Shown here: in pieces, positions 43,949-54,073 of the stretch
How positions within the stretch are numbered: the first letter of the stretch is position 1
Layout of the letters: every line of letters starts with the position of its first letter
NCBI RefSeq assembly: GCF_002980595.1
Contig: NZ_PVLQ01000031.1
Span: 1 to 64,000 of the forward strand
DNA from: Malikia granosa
Lineage (GTDB): Bacteria > Pseudomonadota > Gammaproteobacteria > Burkholderiales > Burkholderiaceae_C
Direction: 5' to 3'
Length of the DNA: 64,000 nt
Notes under the pieces: generated by a model
Told to the model about the DNA's origin: nothing
The model's database searches: none
The model's input: the letters and a program-made list of their open reading frames with translations, nothing else
Translations under genes and position numbers: made by a program

Positions 43949-44180
43949 GGTTCGAGGTGGGCGACAAGCGCCGCGGGTCTGGCATCCATGGCGTAAAGGT
44001 AACACAGGCAGCGCCAAAGGCCCATATCAAGCAAGGGGCGATTTACCGATCTGTTCCGGCAAATAAGCACTTGAAAAGCCACGACAATATCCTAACTCTA
44101 GCCTTGTCCTGAATGTCCTGACTGTTTCGTGCGCAATCACTCCCTGACCTCTCCTGGCCGCCTTGCTGCGGCAGCCTGCC
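43949..44180. promoter_or_regulatory. Divergent fliE / fliF control region
   Basis: 232 bp with an AT-rich middle (44030-44110). GGCAAATAAGC at 44059-44069 resembles one half of the FlhDC box (AAATA(A/G)CG), which would fit class 2 control of both operons. TTGAAA at 44074-44079 could be a -35 element for fliF, but no good -10 follows at 16-18 bp. The assignment is tentative. Confidence 0.3.
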
Positions 44181-45935
44181 ATGGCCACCGTTGCTGAAAC
44201 CGCGCCCAAGGCCAGCGGCCTGACGGCGTTCTTCCAGAGTCCGCAGGGGCGCTATCTGGCGCTCGGCGCCGGCATGGCGCTGGTGGTCAGCATCATGGCC
44301 TCGATCTGGATGTGGAACCAGAAGCCCGAGTACCGGGTGCTGGTCAGCAATTTCTCGGACCGCGACGGCGGCGCGATGATTGCCGCCCTGCAGACCATGA
44401 ACGTGCCCTACCGCTTCGCCGAGGGCGGCGGCGCGATCCTGGTGCCGGCCGAGCAGGTCCATGACGCGCGGCTCAAGCTGGCCGCGCAGGGCCTGCCCAA
44501 GGGCGGCAACGTCGGCTTCGAGCTGATGGAGAACCAGAAGCTGGGCTCCTCGCAGTTCCTCGAGCAGGTCAACTTCCAGCGCGCGCTCGAGGGCGAGTTG
44601 GCGCGCTCGATCAACTCGATCGGCGTGGTGCAGGCCGCGCGCGTGCACCTGGCCATCCCCAAGCCCTCGGTGTTCGTGCGCGAGCGCCAGCAGCCGACCG
44701 CCTCGGTGCTGGTCAACCTGCATCCGGGCCGCACGCTGGATGCGCAGCAGGTGTCGGCCATCGTGCATCTGGTCTCGAGCAGCGTGCCCGAGCTGACCGC
44801 CAAGAACGTGACGGTGGTGGACCAGAACGGCAGCCTGCTGTCCGACCCCGAGCGCCAGGCCGATGCCAACCGGCTCGATCCGGCCCAGGTCAAGTACGTG
44901 ATGGACCTGCAGGACGGCATCGTCAAGCGCATCGAGTCGATCCTGACCCCGATGGTGGGCGCCGGCAATGTGCGCGCCGAGGCCACCGCCGAGGTGGATT
45001 TCTCGCGCAGTGAACAGGCGGCCGAAAGCTACCGCCCGAACAGCCCGCCCGAGGCTGCGGCGATCCGCAGCCAGAGCACGAGCGAAAGCAACGGCGCGGC
45101 CAATCCGGCGTCCGGGCTGGTCGGCGCCGCCTCCAACCAGCCCGGTGCCGAGCCCTCGGGCGCCCCGACCGCTCCCAGCACTCCGGCCACCACCACGGCG
45201 GCGAGCACGCAGAAGGAAAGCACGACCAATTACGAGGTCGACAAGACGGTGCGCTACGTGCAGCAACCGATGGGCGGCATCAAGCGCCTGACGGTGGCGG
45301 TGGTGGTCAACCACAAGCGCGTCGTCGATGCCGAGGGCAAGGTCAGCCTGCGGGCACTGACCGAGCAGGAAAAGCAGCAGCTCACTGACCTGGTCAAGGA
45401 AGCGATGGGCTTCAATGCCGAGCGCGGCGACTCGCTCAACGTGGTCAACAGCGCGTTCGCCGAGGCGCCGCGCGAAGTGATTCCCGAGCAGCCTTTCTGG
45501 CAACCCTATGCGACGGTGGACAACGCCAAGCAGGCGGCGCAATATCTGCTGTCGGCGGCGGCGCTGCTCTACTTGTATTTCGTGGTGCTCAAGCCGATGA
45601 TCAGGCTGCTGCCCGGCAACAAGGCCAAGGAAGAAGAGGCCAAGCGCGCCGCCGAGCTCAAGGCCGCACAGGAAGCGGAACAAAAGCTCAGGCAGGAACT
45701 CGAAGAGGTCAGGGAAGCCCAGGAATCCAAGAAGGAGGCTTCGGCAGGCGAGAAGGCGCCGACAGGCAGCGCGACGTCAGCGGCAGAACCCGGTGCGGAT
45801 GCGGCAGCGGGCACGCCGCCCGGCCTGAGGATGAGCAGCTACCAGCAGAACCTGCAGGCGGCCAAGCAGATGGCGCTGCAGGAGCCCAAGATGGTGGCCA
45901 ACGTGGTCAAGAACTGGGTGAACGGCAATGAGTGA
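44181..45935 (+). CDS. fliF: Flagellar MS-ring protein FliF
   Basis: 584 residues. TM1 is near residues 28-46 (LALGAGMALVVSIMASIWMW). The YscJ/FliF ring-building domain contains YRVLVSNFSDRDGGAMIAAL and VHLAIPKPSVFVRERQQPTASV. A long Ser/Ala/Pro-rich periplasmic loop covers about 280-345, TM2 is near 455-475, and the cytoplasmic tail ends MVANVVKNWVNGNE, which binds FliG. The ATG at 44181 is used; an upstream TTG lacks support. The stop overlaps fliG. Confidence 0.95.
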   Translation: MATVAETAPKASGLTAFFQSPQGRYLALGAGMALVVSIMASIWMWNQKPEYRVLVSNFSDRDGGAMIAALQTMNVPYRFAEGGGAILVPAEQVHDARLKLAAQGLPKGGNVGFELMENQKLGSSQFLEQVNFQRALEGELARSINSIGVVQAARVHLAIPKPSVFVRERQQPTASVLVNLHPGRTLDAQQVSAIVHLVSSSVPELTAKNVTVVDQNGSLLSDPERQADANRLDPAQVKYVMDLQDGIVKRIESILTPMVGAGNVRAEATAEVDFSRSEQAAESYRPNSPPEAAAIRSQSTSESNGAANPASGLVGAASNQPGAEPSGAPTAPSTPATTTAASTQKESTTNYEVDKTVRYVQQPMGGIKRLTVAVVVNHKRVVDAEGKVSLRALTEQEKQQLTDLVKEAMGFNAERGDSLNVVNSAFAEAPREVIPEQPFWQPYATVDNAKQAAQYLLSAAALLYLYFVVLKPMIRLLPGNKAKEEEAKRAAELKAAQEAEQKLRQELEEVREAQESKKEASAGEKAPTGSATSAAEPGADAAAGTPPGLRMSSYQQNLQAAKQMALQEPKMVANVVKNWVNGNE

Positions 45936-46920
45936 TGAAGGCGTCGACAAGGCAGCGATACTGATGCTGGCGCTGGGCCAGGACGAGGCAGCCGAGGTCA
46001 TGAAATACCTCGAGCCGCGCGAGGTGCAGAAGCTCGGCACGGCCATGTCGACCATGAAGGCGGTGTCTGGGCAGACGCTGGAGGCGGTGCTGCAGGAGTT
46101 CATCAGCAAGACCCAGCACAACACCGAGTTCGGCATCGACTCGGACGAGTACATCCGCAGCGTGCTGACCAAGGCGCTGGGCGACGACAAGGCGGCCTCG
46201 CTGATCAACCGCATCCTGGTCACCCGCGATGCCAGCGGCATCGAGAGCCTCAAGTGGATGGACGGCAAGTCGGTCGCCGAGCTGATCCGGCACGAGCATC
46301 CGCAGATCATCGCCACCATCCTGGTCCACCTGGAGCGCTACCACGCGAGCGAGGTGCTGTCCGAACTCTCGCCGCGGCTGCGCAACGACGTGGTGCTGCG
46401 CATCGCGACGCTCGAGGGCGTGCAGCCGGCTGCGCTGAGCGAGCTCAACGATGTGCTGACCAAGCTGCTGACCGGCAACGACAACCTGCGCAAGAAGGCG
46501 ATGGGCGGCATCCGTACCACGGCCGAGATCATGAACTTCATGAACGGCGAGAACGAGAGCAAGATCATGGCCAACCTGCGCGAGTTCGACCCGACGCTGG
46601 CGCAGCAGGTGATGGACCAGATGTTCGTGTTCGACAACATCATGGACGTGGGCGACCGCGACATCCAGCTGATCCTGCGCGAGGTGCCGTCGGAGGCGCT
46701 GATCATCGCGCTCAAGGGTGCCAAGGACGAGATGAAGGAAAAGTTCTTCCGCAACATGTCGCAGCGCGCCGCCGACATGATGCGCGAGGACCTGGAAGCC
46801 AAGGGCCCGGTGCGGCTGTCGGAAGTGGAAAAGCAGCAAAAGGAAATCCTGCAGATCGTGCGCCGCCTGGCGGACGAGGGACAGATCTCGCTGGCCAGCT
46901 CGGACGACGCCTATGTCTGA
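45928..46920 (+). CDS. fliG: Flagellar motor switch protein FliG
   Basis: 330 residues. The N-terminal FliF-binding domain begins VDKAAILMLALGQDEAAEVM, the middle armadillo-like domain has HPQIIATILVHLERYHASEV (contains the EHPQ motif), and the C-terminal torque helix has MFVFDNIMDVGDRDIQLILR with the charged residues that meet MotA. Overlaps both neighbours by 8 bp. Confidence 0.97.
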   Translation: MSDEGVDKAAILMLALGQDEAAEVMKYLEPREVQKLGTAMSTMKAVSGQTLEAVLQEFISKTQHNTEFGIDSDEYIRSVLTKALGDDKAASLINRILVTRDASGIESLKWMDGKSVAELIRHEHPQIIATILVHLERYHASEVLSELSPRLRNDVVLRIATLEGVQPAALSELNDVLTKLLTGNDNLRKKAMGGIRTTAEIMNFMNGENESKIMANLREFDPTLAQQVMDQMFVFDNIMDVGDRDIQLILREVPSEALIIALKGAKDEMKEKFFRNMSQRAADMMREDLEAKGPVRLSEVEKQQKEILQIVRRLADEGQISLASSDDAYV

Positions 46921-47620
46921 TTCGCGCCCGCCGGCCAGGCCGCAGACGGCCTACCAGCGCTGGGAATTGGCCTCGCTGGCCGAGGAGCCGGTGCGCAACG
47001 CGGCCGACGAGGCGGCGGCCAACGCCGAGCTGCTGGCGCGCGAACTGCGCACCGCACGCGAGACCGGCCTGCAGCAGGGCCAGCAGCAGGGCTACCAAAC
47101 CGGCCTGCGCGAAGGCCGGCTGCGCGGCTACGACGAAGGCCATGCCGAAGGGGTGGCGCAGGCGCAGGCCGACAACCTGGCGCTGCAGCAGGAGCTGACC
47201 CAGGCCCTGACCCAGCTCGGCCAGCAGTTCGGCCAGGAGCTGGCCCAGGCGCGCGAACTGCTGGCCAGGCAGCTGCTCGACCTGGCACTGGACATGGCGC
47301 AGGCCATGCTGTGCCAGACGCTGGAGCTGCAACCCGAGCGCCTGCTCGGCGTGATCGAGCAGGCGCTGCAGGAACTGCCGCTGGTGCGCCAGCCGGCCGT
47401 GCTGCGTCTGCACCCGCAGGACCTCGAGCTGGTCAAGGCCGCGCGCGGCAGCGAACTGCAGGCCGCCGGCTGGCGCTTGCAGGCCGATGGCCAACTCGCG
47501 CGCGGCGGCTGCCTGATCGAGACCGGCGACCAGCAGATCGATGCCAGCCTGCCGGCACGCTGGCAGCGGCTGCTGCATTCGCTCGGGCGCGACGGCACCT
47601 GGCTGGAGCCCGCGGCATGA
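46913..47620 (+). CDS. fliH: Flagellar assembly protein FliH
   Basis: 235 residues. The N-terminal region is followed by glycine-spaced repeats ([27 protein letters not shown]), the GxxxG-rich segment typical of FliH. The C-terminal domain has [16 protein letters not shown] and [14 protein letters not shown]. It is the peripheral stalk that holds the FliI ATPase near the export gate. The stop overlaps the fliI start (ATGA). Confidence 0.93.
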   Translation: MSDSRPPARPQTAYQRWELASLAEEPVRNAADEAAANAELLARELRTARETGLQQGQQQGYQTGLREGRLRGYDEGHAEGVAQAQADNLALQQELTQALTQLGQQFGQELAQARELLARQLLDLALDMAQAMLCQTLELQPERLLGVIEQALQELPLVRQPAVLRLHPQDLELVKAARGSELQAAGWRLQADGQLARGGCLIETGDQQIDASLPARWQRLLHSLGRDGTWLEPAA

Positions 47621-49008
47621 CGGGCAGCCAGGCCAGCTTCGAGGCCTACCTGCGGGATTGCCGCCAGCGCGTGCAGCATTGCGCGCCGCTGCAGGCCTAT
47701 GGCCGCGTGACCCGCGTCGCCGGCCTGGTGATGGAGGCGATCGGCCTGCGGCTGCCCGTCGGCAGCCCCTGCCATGTGCCGCTGCCGAGCGGCTTCCGGC
47801 TCGATGCCGAGGTGGTGGGCTTCGAGCAGGAGCGGCTGTTCCTGATGCCACTGGGCGATGTCGAGGGCGTGCAGCCGGGCGCCCCGGTGATTCCGACCGT
47901 CGCGGCGCGCTCCCAGCCGCGACTGCATGACCGGCGCGCCCAGGCCCGGCCGGCCTCGGACGGCCGCACCCTGCCCGTCGGCGCGGCCCTGCTCGGTCGC
48001 GTGCTCGACGCCACCGGCCAGCCGCTCGACCAGCTCGGGCCGCTGCAGGGTCACAGCATGGCGCCGCTGTACGCGCGGGCGATGAATCCGCTGCAGCGCG
48101 AGCCGATCTCGCAGACGCTCGATGTCGGCGTGCGCGCGATCAACAGCATGCTGACCGTGGGCCGAGGCCAGCGCATGGGCCTGTTCGCGGGCTCGGGCGT
48201 GGGCAAGAGCGTGCTGCTGGGCATGATGGCGCGCTACACCGCCGCGGACGTGATCGTGGTCGGGCTGATCGGCGAGCGCGGGCGCGAAGTCAAGGAATTC
48301 ATCGAACAGATCCTGGGCGAGGAAGGCCTGGCGCGCTCGGTGGTGGTGGCGGCGCCGGCCGACAACCCGCCGCTGCTGCGGCTGCAGGGTGCGGCCTACA
48401 CCACGCTGATCGCCGAGCATTTCCGCGACCAGGGCAAGAACGTGCTGCTGATCATGGACTCGCTGACGCGCTACGCGATGGCACAGCGCGAGATCGCGCT
48501 GGCGATCGGCGAGCCGCCCGCGACCAAGGGCTATCCGCCCTCGGTGTTCGCCAAGCTGCCGGCACTGGTCGAACGCGCCGGCAACGGCCGCGCCGGCGGC
48601 GGCTCGATCACGGCTTTCTACACCGTGCTGACCGAGGGCGACGACCAGCAGGACCCGATCGCCGACTCGGCACGCGCCATCCTCGACGGCCATATCGTGC
48701 TCAACCGGGTGCTGGCCGAGGCCGGCCACTATCCGGCGATCGACATCGAGCAGTCGATCAGCCGCGCCATGCATAACATCACTGACGAGGCGCACCAGAA
48801 GCGCACGCGCCGCCTCAAGCAGCTGATGTCGCGCTACCAGCGCAACCGCGACCTGATCAACGTCGGCGCCTACAGCCCAGGCAGCGACCCGCTGATCGAC
48901 GAGGCGATCCGCATGCACGAGCGCATCGAGCATTTCCTGCAGCAGAGCATCCACGAGCGCGCCGGCATGGAACAGAGCTGGAGCGAACTTTCCGCTCTGT
49001 TTGCCTGA
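47617..49008 (+). CDS. fliI: Flagellum-specific ATP synthase FliI
   Basis: 463 residues. Walker A is [17 protein letters not shown], the catalytic Glu is in [13 protein letters not shown], Walker B is [20 protein letters not shown], followed by [17 protein letters not shown]. It is the export ATPase, related to the F1 beta subunit. The start at 47617 follows the fliH overlap; the longer frame upstream is fliH in another phase. Confidence 0.97.
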   Translation: MTGSQASFEAYLRDCRQRVQHCAPLQAYGRVTRVAGLVMEAIGLRLPVGSPCHVPLPSGFRLDAEVVGFEQERLFLMPLGDVEGVQPGAPVIPTVAARSQPRLHDRRAQARPASDGRTLPVGAALLGRVLDATGQPLDQLGPLQGHSMAPLYARAMNPLQREPISQTLDVGVRAINSMLTVGRGQRMGLFAGSGVGKSVLLGMMARYTAADVIVVGLIGERGREVKEFIEQILGEEGLARSVVVAAPADNPPLLRLQGAAYTTLIAEHFRDQGKNVLLIMDSLTRYAMAQREIALAIGEPPATKGYPPSVFAKLPALVERAGNGRAGGGSITAFYTVLTEGDDQQDPIADSARAILDGHIVLNRVLAEAGHYPAIDIEQSISRAMHNITDEAHQKRTRRLKQLMSRYQRNRDLINVGAYSPGSDPLIDEAIRMHERIEHFLQQSIHERAGMEQSWSELSALFA

Positions 49009-49039
49009 TCGGGCGACTGGGCGGGAGCGATAATCAGGC

Positions 49040-49480
49040 ATGGCAAATCCGAGCGTGATCGAGACGCTGATCGAACTGACGATGCAGCAATCCGAAGAAG
49101 CCGCCAAGCGGCTCGGCCAGGCCACCCGGCAGAGCGAGCAGGCGCAGGAGAAGCTCGACCTGCTGCGGCAGTATCGACAGGAATATGTCGAGCAGTTGCA
49201 GGCGCAACTGAGCCAAGGCCTGAACGTGGCGGGTCACGCCAATTTCCTGCGCTTCATCCAGGGCCTGGACCGTGCCATCCTGCAGCAGGATGCCGCCGTG
49301 CTGCAGTCGCAGCGCGTGGTCGAGCGTGAACGCGAGAGCTGGCGCGAGCATGAGCGCAAGCGCCTGTCCTACGGCACGCTGGTGCAGCGCGCCCAGCAGG
49401 AGGCGCTGCGCCGGGCCAATCGCCAGGACCAGAAACAAACCGATGAGCGGGCGGCACGTCGCCGCTCGCAGCTGGGCTGA
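49040..49480 (+). CDS. fliJ: Flagellar export protein FliJ
   Basis: 146 residues forming one long coiled coil (QSEQAQEKLDLLRQYRQEYV, FLRFIQGLDRAILQQDAAVL) with a strongly charged end (RQDQKQTDERAARRRS). FliJ is the central stalk of the FliI hexamer. It lies between fliI and fliK in the usual order. Confidence 0.93.
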   Translation: MANPSVIETLIELTMQQSEEAAKRLGQATRQSEQAQEKLDLLRQYRQEYVEQLQAQLSQGLNVAGHANFLRFIQGLDRAILQQDAAVLQSQRVVERERESWREHERKRLSYGTLVQRAQQEALRRANRQDQKQTDERAARRRSQLG

Positions 49481-49482
49481 TC

Positions 49483-50760
49483 ATGAACGCGAACGACTTG
49501 TCACTGTCCGCAACGGGCAAGGTTGGCGCTGCTGCCGGCCTGACGGGCCAGCCGGCAGCCGGCTGGCGCGCCGCCGGCTCCGACTCGAGTTTCGAGCAGG
49601 AGCTGCGACGCCAGACCGAGGCGGGCCCATCGGCCGATGCCGCGGCTGCGGCCAAGGCCAAGCCGGCGACCAAGGCCGAACCGGAACCGGCCGCGGACGG
49701 ACAGGCGACTGACGCGAAAGAGGACAAGGTGGGCGACCCGGCAGCCGACTGGCTGGCCCTGGTCGACGGCATGCGGGCCAGGGCCGAGACCCAGCCGGCG
49801 GCGGCGCCGGTCGCGCCCGAGCCGGCCGCCGAGTCACTGACAGCCCTGGCAACGCCAGGCGCAGGCGATGCGATCAGCACGGCCAATGCCGCGGGACTGG
49901 CCACCGAGCCTGCCCGCAGCGCCGGCCCGAAGACCGCCGAACGCGAGGCCAGCGAACCGACTACGGCCAATGCCGCGGACGGTGCCCAGCTCCAGCCCCC
50001 GCTCACCCCCCTCTCGACCATGGTGCCGGCCTTGCAGCCTGCGGCCCCGGCCAGTCCCACGGCGGCAGCGCCAGCCACGACTGAACTGGAGTCCGCCTCC
50101 GATGCCCTGGGCGCACGGGCGCAGCCCCGGCTGGTCACCCAGCCCGAGGCGGGTGAACTCGATGCGATCAGCGCGCGCGCGCTGGCCGCCGCCCTGCCCC
50201 AGCCGAGCAACCGTCCGGCCGTTGCGGCCGGAGCTGGCCCTGGCGCCGAAGCGCTGACCGCACCCGATCCGATGGCCCAGGCCCTGCCGGCGACCCAGGC
50301 CACCGCCACCGGAGCAGAACCGCTGGTCGATGCGCCGCCGGTGCAGCGCCATGTGGCGACGCCGATGGGCCAGCGCGGCTGGGACCAGGCCGTCAGCCAG
50401 CAGGTCAGCTGGCTGGTCAGGGACCAGCTGCAAAGCGCCAGCCTGAGCCTGAATCCGCCCCACCTGGGCCCGATCCAGATCACGTTGCAGCTGGACCAGC
50501 AGCAAGCCTCGGTACAGTTCGTCGCGGCCGCCCCTGAGGTGCGCCAGGCGCTGCAGGAAGCGCTGCCGGTACTGCGCGCCATGCTGGGCGAAGCCGGCAT
50601 CTCGCTCGGACAGGCCGATGTCGGCTCGCGTCAGTCCGGACGTGAACAGGCCGCCCCGCAGCGCGCGGCACGCGGCACCCAAGCGGTCGAGGACGAGCCG
50701 GTCGAAGCCCTGCTGCCGCCACGCGCGCAGGGCAGCGGCCTGGTCAACCTGTTTGCCTGA
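49483..50760 (+). CDS. fliK: Flagellar hook-length control protein FliK
   Basis: 425 residues. A long low-complexity Ala/Pro/Glu-rich N-terminal and middle part acts as the ruler. The C-terminal FliK domain has VRDQLQSASLSLNPPHLGPI, QITLQLDQQQASVQFVAA and VRQALQEALPVLRAMLGEAG. It measures hook length and triggers FlhB switching. It starts 2 bp after fliJ. Confidence 0.93.
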   Translation: MNANDLSLSATGKVGAAAGLTGQPAAGWRAAGSDSSFEQELRRQTEAGPSADAAAAAKAKPATKAEPEPAADGQATDAKEDKVGDPAADWLALVDGMRARAETQPAAAPVAPEPAAESLTALATPGAGDAISTANAAGLATEPARSAGPKTAEREASEPTTANAADGAQLQPPLTPLSTMVPALQPAAPASPTAAAPATTELESASDALGARAQPRLVTQPEAGELDAISARALAAALPQPSNRPAVAAGAGPGAEALTAPDPMAQALPATQATATGAEPLVDAPPVQRHVATPMGQRGWDQAVSQQVSWLVRDQLQSASLSLNPPHLGPIQITLQLDQQQASVQFVAAAPEVRQALQEALPVLRAMLGEAGISLGQADVGSRQSGREQAAPQRAARGTQAVEDEPVEALLPPRAQGSGLVNLFA

Positions 50761-50790
50761 TTTTCTTCATTTCTCTTCATTCCAAGTCAC

Positions 50791-51288
50791 ATGGCCACTG
50801 CTGCCCCCAAATCCTCCGACGCCGATGCCGGCGCAGACAAGAAACCAGCCTGGAAAAAATGGCTGCCGATTGCGCTGCTGGCCCTGGTCGGGGCTGGCGC
50901 GGCGGGCGGCTGGTTCATCTGGAAGGGTTCCTCCAAACAGGAATCCCATGCCGAGGAGCAGGCCGCCGCCGCCCTGCAGCCCCCGGTCTTCCATCCGCTC
51001 GAGCCCTTCACCGTCAACCTCAATGGCGACGGCCAGTTCCTGCAGATCGCCCTCACGCTGCAGCTGGCCAGCCAGAAGGAAGTGGAACACCTCAAGGTCT
51101 ACCTGCCGCAAGTGCGCAGCCGCCTGCTGATGCTGATATCGTCCAAGACCGGTGAGGAGATCTCGAGCACCGAGGGCAAGCAGCATCTGATCGAGGAGAT
51201 CATGGCCGCCGTGCGCGAGCCCTTCGCTCCCGGCCTGCCCGAAGTCAAGATCAGCAACGTCTTCATTACCTCGTTCGTGATTCAATGA
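50791..51288 (+). CDS. fliL: Flagellar basal body-associated protein FliL
   Basis: 165 residues. A single TM helix lies near residues 24-44 (WLPIALLALVGAGAAGGWFIW), and the periplasmic domain has FTVNLNGDGQFLQIALTLQL and KVYLPQVRSRLLMLISSKTG. It supports the MotA/MotB stator. The stop overlaps the fliM start (ATGA). Confidence 0.94.
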   Translation: MATAAPKSSDADAGADKKPAWKKWLPIALLALVGAGAAGGWFIWKGSSKQESHAEEQAAAALQPPVFHPLEPFTVNLNGDGQFLQIALTLQLASQKEVEHLKVYLPQVRSRLLMLISSKTGEEISSTEGKQHLIEEIMAAVREPFAPGLPEVKISNVFITSFVIQ

Positions 51289-52295
51289 GTGTGACCGAAA
51301 AGTTCCTGTCCCAGGACGAAGTCGATGCCCTGCTCAAGGGCGTGACCGGGGAACAGGATGTCGCCGGGCCGGCCCCGAACACCGAGGGCATCCGGCCTTA
51401 CAACCTGGCCACCCAGGAGCGCATCGTGCGCGGCCGCATGGCTACGCTGGAGCTGCTCAACGACCGCTTCGCACGCTTCCTGCGCGTCGGGCTGTTCAAC
51501 TTCCTGCGCCGCAGCGCCGAGGTGCTGGCTGGCAGCGTGCGCGTGATCAAGTACAGCGAGTTCCTGCGCCACCTGGTCGTGCCGACCAACCTGAACCTGG
51601 TGCAGATCAAGCCGCTGCGCGGCACGGGACTGGTCGTGATGGACCCCGACCTGGTGTTCCTGTTCGTCGACAACTTCTTCGGCGGCGACGGGCGCTTCCA
51701 GACCCGGATCGAGGGCCGCGACTTCACCCAGACCGAGCAGCGCACGATACAGCGCATCCTGGCCATCATCTTCGAGAACTATGCCAAGGCCTGGGAATCG
51801 GTCTACCCGATCGAGTTCGAGTTTGTCCGCTCCGAGATGAACACCCAGTTCGCCACCATCGCGACACCCAACGAGATCGTGGTGGTGACCACCTTCAGCG
51901 TCGAGCTCGGGGTGGTCGGCGGCGAGATGCATATCTGCACGCCCTACTCGATGATCGAACCGATCCGCGACCTGCTGACGAGCAATATGCAGGGCGAGTC
52001 GCTGACGCTGGACCAGCGCTGGGTGCAGCAGATGAAGCAGCAGATCCAGGTCGCCGAGGTCGAGGCGGTCGCCAACCTCTGCACCGCCCCCTCGACGCTG
52101 CGCGACGTGCTCAATTTCAAGGTCGGCGACGTGATCCCGATCGAGATGCCGAAGACAGTCGAGCTCAAGATCGAGGAGGTACCGGTGCTCGAATGCAGCT
52201 ACGGCCAACTCAACGGCCAGTACGCGCTGCGGGTCGAGAAGCTGCTGCAAGGCGGCAAGAGCATGCTATCGCAAGGAGTCCAAGATGAGCAATGA
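51285..52295 (+). CDS. fliM: Flagellar motor switch protein FliM
   Basis: 336 residues. The N-terminal CheY-P binding peptide is LSQDEVDALLKGV. The CheC-like middle domain has YNLATQERIVRGRMATLELL and FVDNFFGGDGRF, and the C-terminal SpoA domain has LLQGGKSMLSQ near its end. It receives the CheY signal and sets rotation sense. It overlaps fliN by 11 bp. Confidence 0.97.
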   Translation: MSVTEKFLSQDEVDALLKGVTGEQDVAGPAPNTEGIRPYNLATQERIVRGRMATLELLNDRFARFLRVGLFNFLRRSAEVLAGSVRVIKYSEFLRHLVVPTNLNLVQIKPLRGTGLVVMDPDLVFLFVDNFFGGDGRFQTRIEGRDFTQTEQRTIQRILAIIFENYAKAWESVYPIEFEFVRSEMNTQFATIATPNEIVVVTTFSVELGVVGGEMHICTPYSMIEPIRDLLTSNMQGESLTLDQRWVQQMKQQIQVAEVEAVANLCTAPSTLRDVLNFKVGDVIPIEMPKTVELKIEEVPVLECSYGQLNGQYALRVEKLLQGGKSMLSQGVQDEQ

Positions 52296-52698
52296 CGACA
52301 AGGAAGGCGGCATCACGGCCGACGACTGGGGTGCCGCGCTGTCCGAGCAGGGACAGGCCGAGGCGCTGCAGGCCAAGCCAGCAGCGGCCAACGTGTTCCA
52401 GGACTTCGGGGACCGCAACGTCAAGTCCGGGACGACGCATGACATCGAGTTCATCCTCGACATCCCGGTGCAGCTGACCGTCGAGCTGGGCCGCACCAAG
52501 ATCGCGATCAAGAACCTGCTGCAACTGGCCCAGGGCTCGGTGATCGAGCTCAACGGCCTGGCCGGCGAACCGATGGACGTGCTGGTCAACGGCTGCCTGA
52601 TCGCCCAGGGCGAGGTGGTGGTGGTCAACGACAAGTTCGGCATCCGGCTGACCGACATCACGAGTCCGGCCGAACGGATCAGGAAGCTCAACCGATGA
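52285..52698 (+). CDS. fliN: Flagellar motor switch protein FliN
   Basis: 137 residues. The SpoA domain covers the second half: FILDIPVQLTVELGRTKIAI, LLQLAQGSVIELNGLAGEP, VLVNGCLIAQGEVVVVNDKF and GIRLTDITSPAERIRKL. It forms the C-ring base with FliM. The stop overlaps the fliO start (ATGA). Confidence 0.97.
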   Translation: MSNDDKEGGITADDWGAALSEQGQAEALQAKPAAANVFQDFGDRNVKSGTTHDIEFILDIPVQLTVELGRTKIAIKNLLQLAQGSVIELNGLAGEPMDVLVNGCLIAQGEVVVVNDKFGIRLTDITSPAERIRKLNR

Positions 52699-53030
52699 TG
52701 GGCAGCCTGCTGCAAATCACGCTGGCGCTCGGCCTGGTGCTGGGACTGATCGCGGCGGCAGCCTGGCTGCTGCAGCGCCTGTACCAGCCACGCACGGGCC
52801 AGGGCGCGCTGATCCAGCTGCACGCCAGCGCCGCCCTGGGCGCGCGCGAGCGGGTGGTGCTGCTCGAGGTCGGCGGACAGTGGCTGCTGGTCGGCGTGGC
52901 CCCGGGCCAGGTCAACACCCTGCTGCAGCTGCCGGCGCCGCCGACCGATCTGCCAGGCCAGGCTGCCGATCCGCGCAGCGCAGCCAATTCCTGGCTCAAC
53001 AACTACCTGAACCGGCACCATGAGCGCTGA
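52695..53030 (+). CDS. fliO: Flagellar biosynthetic protein FliO
   Basis: 111 residues. A TM helix is near the N-terminus ([22 protein letters not shown]), then a small cytoplasmic domain with [20 protein letters not shown], the FliO hallmark. It helps assembly of the FliP ring. It overlaps fliP by 11 bp. Confidence 0.9.
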   Translation: MMGSLLQITLALGLVLGLIAAAAWLLQRLYQPRTGQGALIQLHASAALGARERVVLLEVGGQWLLVGVAPGQVNTLLQLPAPPTDLPGQAADPRSAANSWLNNYLNRHHER

Positions 53031-53790
53031 AGCCCCCTCCCGCCAGCTGGGGCGCCGGGCCGGACTGGCCGGTCTGCTGCTCGCGCTGGCCTGCCTGCCG
53101 CTGGCCGCCCAGGCCCAGGCCTTGCCGGGGCTCGAGCTGGCGCGCTCGGCCAATGGCGGCCAGAGCTACAGCCTGAACCTGCAGATCCTGCTGCTGCTGA
53201 CCTCGCTGACCTTCCTGCCGGCGGTGGTACTGATGATGACCTGCTTCACGCGCATCATCATCGTGCTGTCGCTGCTGCGCATGGCACTGGGCACCCAGTC
53301 GACACCGCCGAACCAGGTGCTGGTGGGGCTGGCGCTGTTCCTGAGCCTGTTCGTCATGAGCCCGGTACTCGACCGGGTCTATGTCGAGGCCTACCAGCCG
53401 CTGGCCGAGAACAAGATCTCGGTCAGCCAGGCGCTCGAGCGGGCGGCCGAGCCGATGAAGGGCTTCATGCTCAAGCAGACGCGCCAGGCTGACCTGGCCC
53501 TGTTCGTCAAGCTGTCCGGCCAGCCGGCACCGCAGGACGCCAGCGAGGTCCAGCTGCGCGTGCTGGTGCCCGCCTTCGTCACGAGCGAGCTCAAGACCGC
53601 GTTCCAGATCGGCTTTGCGGTCTTCCTGCCCTTCCTGATCATCGACATGGTGGTCGCCAGCGTGCTGATGTCGATGGGCATGATGATGGTCTCGCCCTCG
53701 ATCGTCTCGCTGCCGTTCAAGCTGATGCTGTTCGTGCTGGTCGACGGCTGGCAGCTGCTGCTGGGCTCGCTGGCCGAGAGCTTTGCCTGA
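53020..53790 (+). CDS. fliP: Flagellar biosynthetic protein FliP
   Basis: 256 residues. A cleavable signal peptide ([17 protein letters not shown]) is followed by the export gate core with [38 protein letters not shown], and the C-terminal [19 protein letters not shown]. With FliQ and FliR it forms the channel of the flagellar type III system. Confidence 0.96.
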   Translation: MSAEAPSRQLGRRAGLAGLLLALACLPLAAQAQALPGLELARSANGGQSYSLNLQILLLLTSLTFLPAVVLMMTCFTRIIIVLSLLRMALGTQSTPPNQVLVGLALFLSLFVMSPVLDRVYVEAYQPLAENKISVSQALERAAEPMKGFMLKQTRQADLALFVKLSGQPAPQDASEVQLRVLVPAFVTSELKTAFQIGFAVFLPFLIIDMVVASVLMSMGMMMVSPSIVSLPFKLMLFVLVDGWQLLLGSLAESFA

Positions 53791-53800
53791 AGGAGATCCG

Positions 53801-54070
53801 ATGACCCCCGACAACATCATGACGCTGGGCCGCCAGGCCATCGAGGTGACCGTCATGGTCGCCGCCCCGCTGCTGCTGGTCGCGCTGGTGATCGGCCTGG
53901 TGGTGAGCATCTTCCAGGCCGCGACCCAGATCAACGAAGCCACGCTGTCCTTCATCCCCAAGCTGCTGGGCATCTTTGCCACGCTGGTGCTCGCCGGCCC
54001 CTGGATGCTGGGCGTGCTGACCGACTACCTGAAGCTGATGCTGACCAGCCTGCCCACCCTGGCCGGCTAA
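53801..54070 (+). CDS. fliQ: Flagellar biosynthetic protein FliQ
   Basis: 89 residues, two TM helices (VMVAAPLLLVALVIGLVVSI and IFATLVLAGPWMLGVLT) joined by FQAATQINEATLSFIPKLLG. Export gate subunit. AGGAGATCCG precedes the ATG at 53801. Confidence 0.96.
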   Translation: MTPDNIMTLGRQAIEVTVMVAAPLLLVALVIGLVVSIFQAATQINEATLSFIPKLLGIFATLVLAGPWMLGVLTDYLKLMLTSLPTLAG

Positions 54071-54073
54071 GGC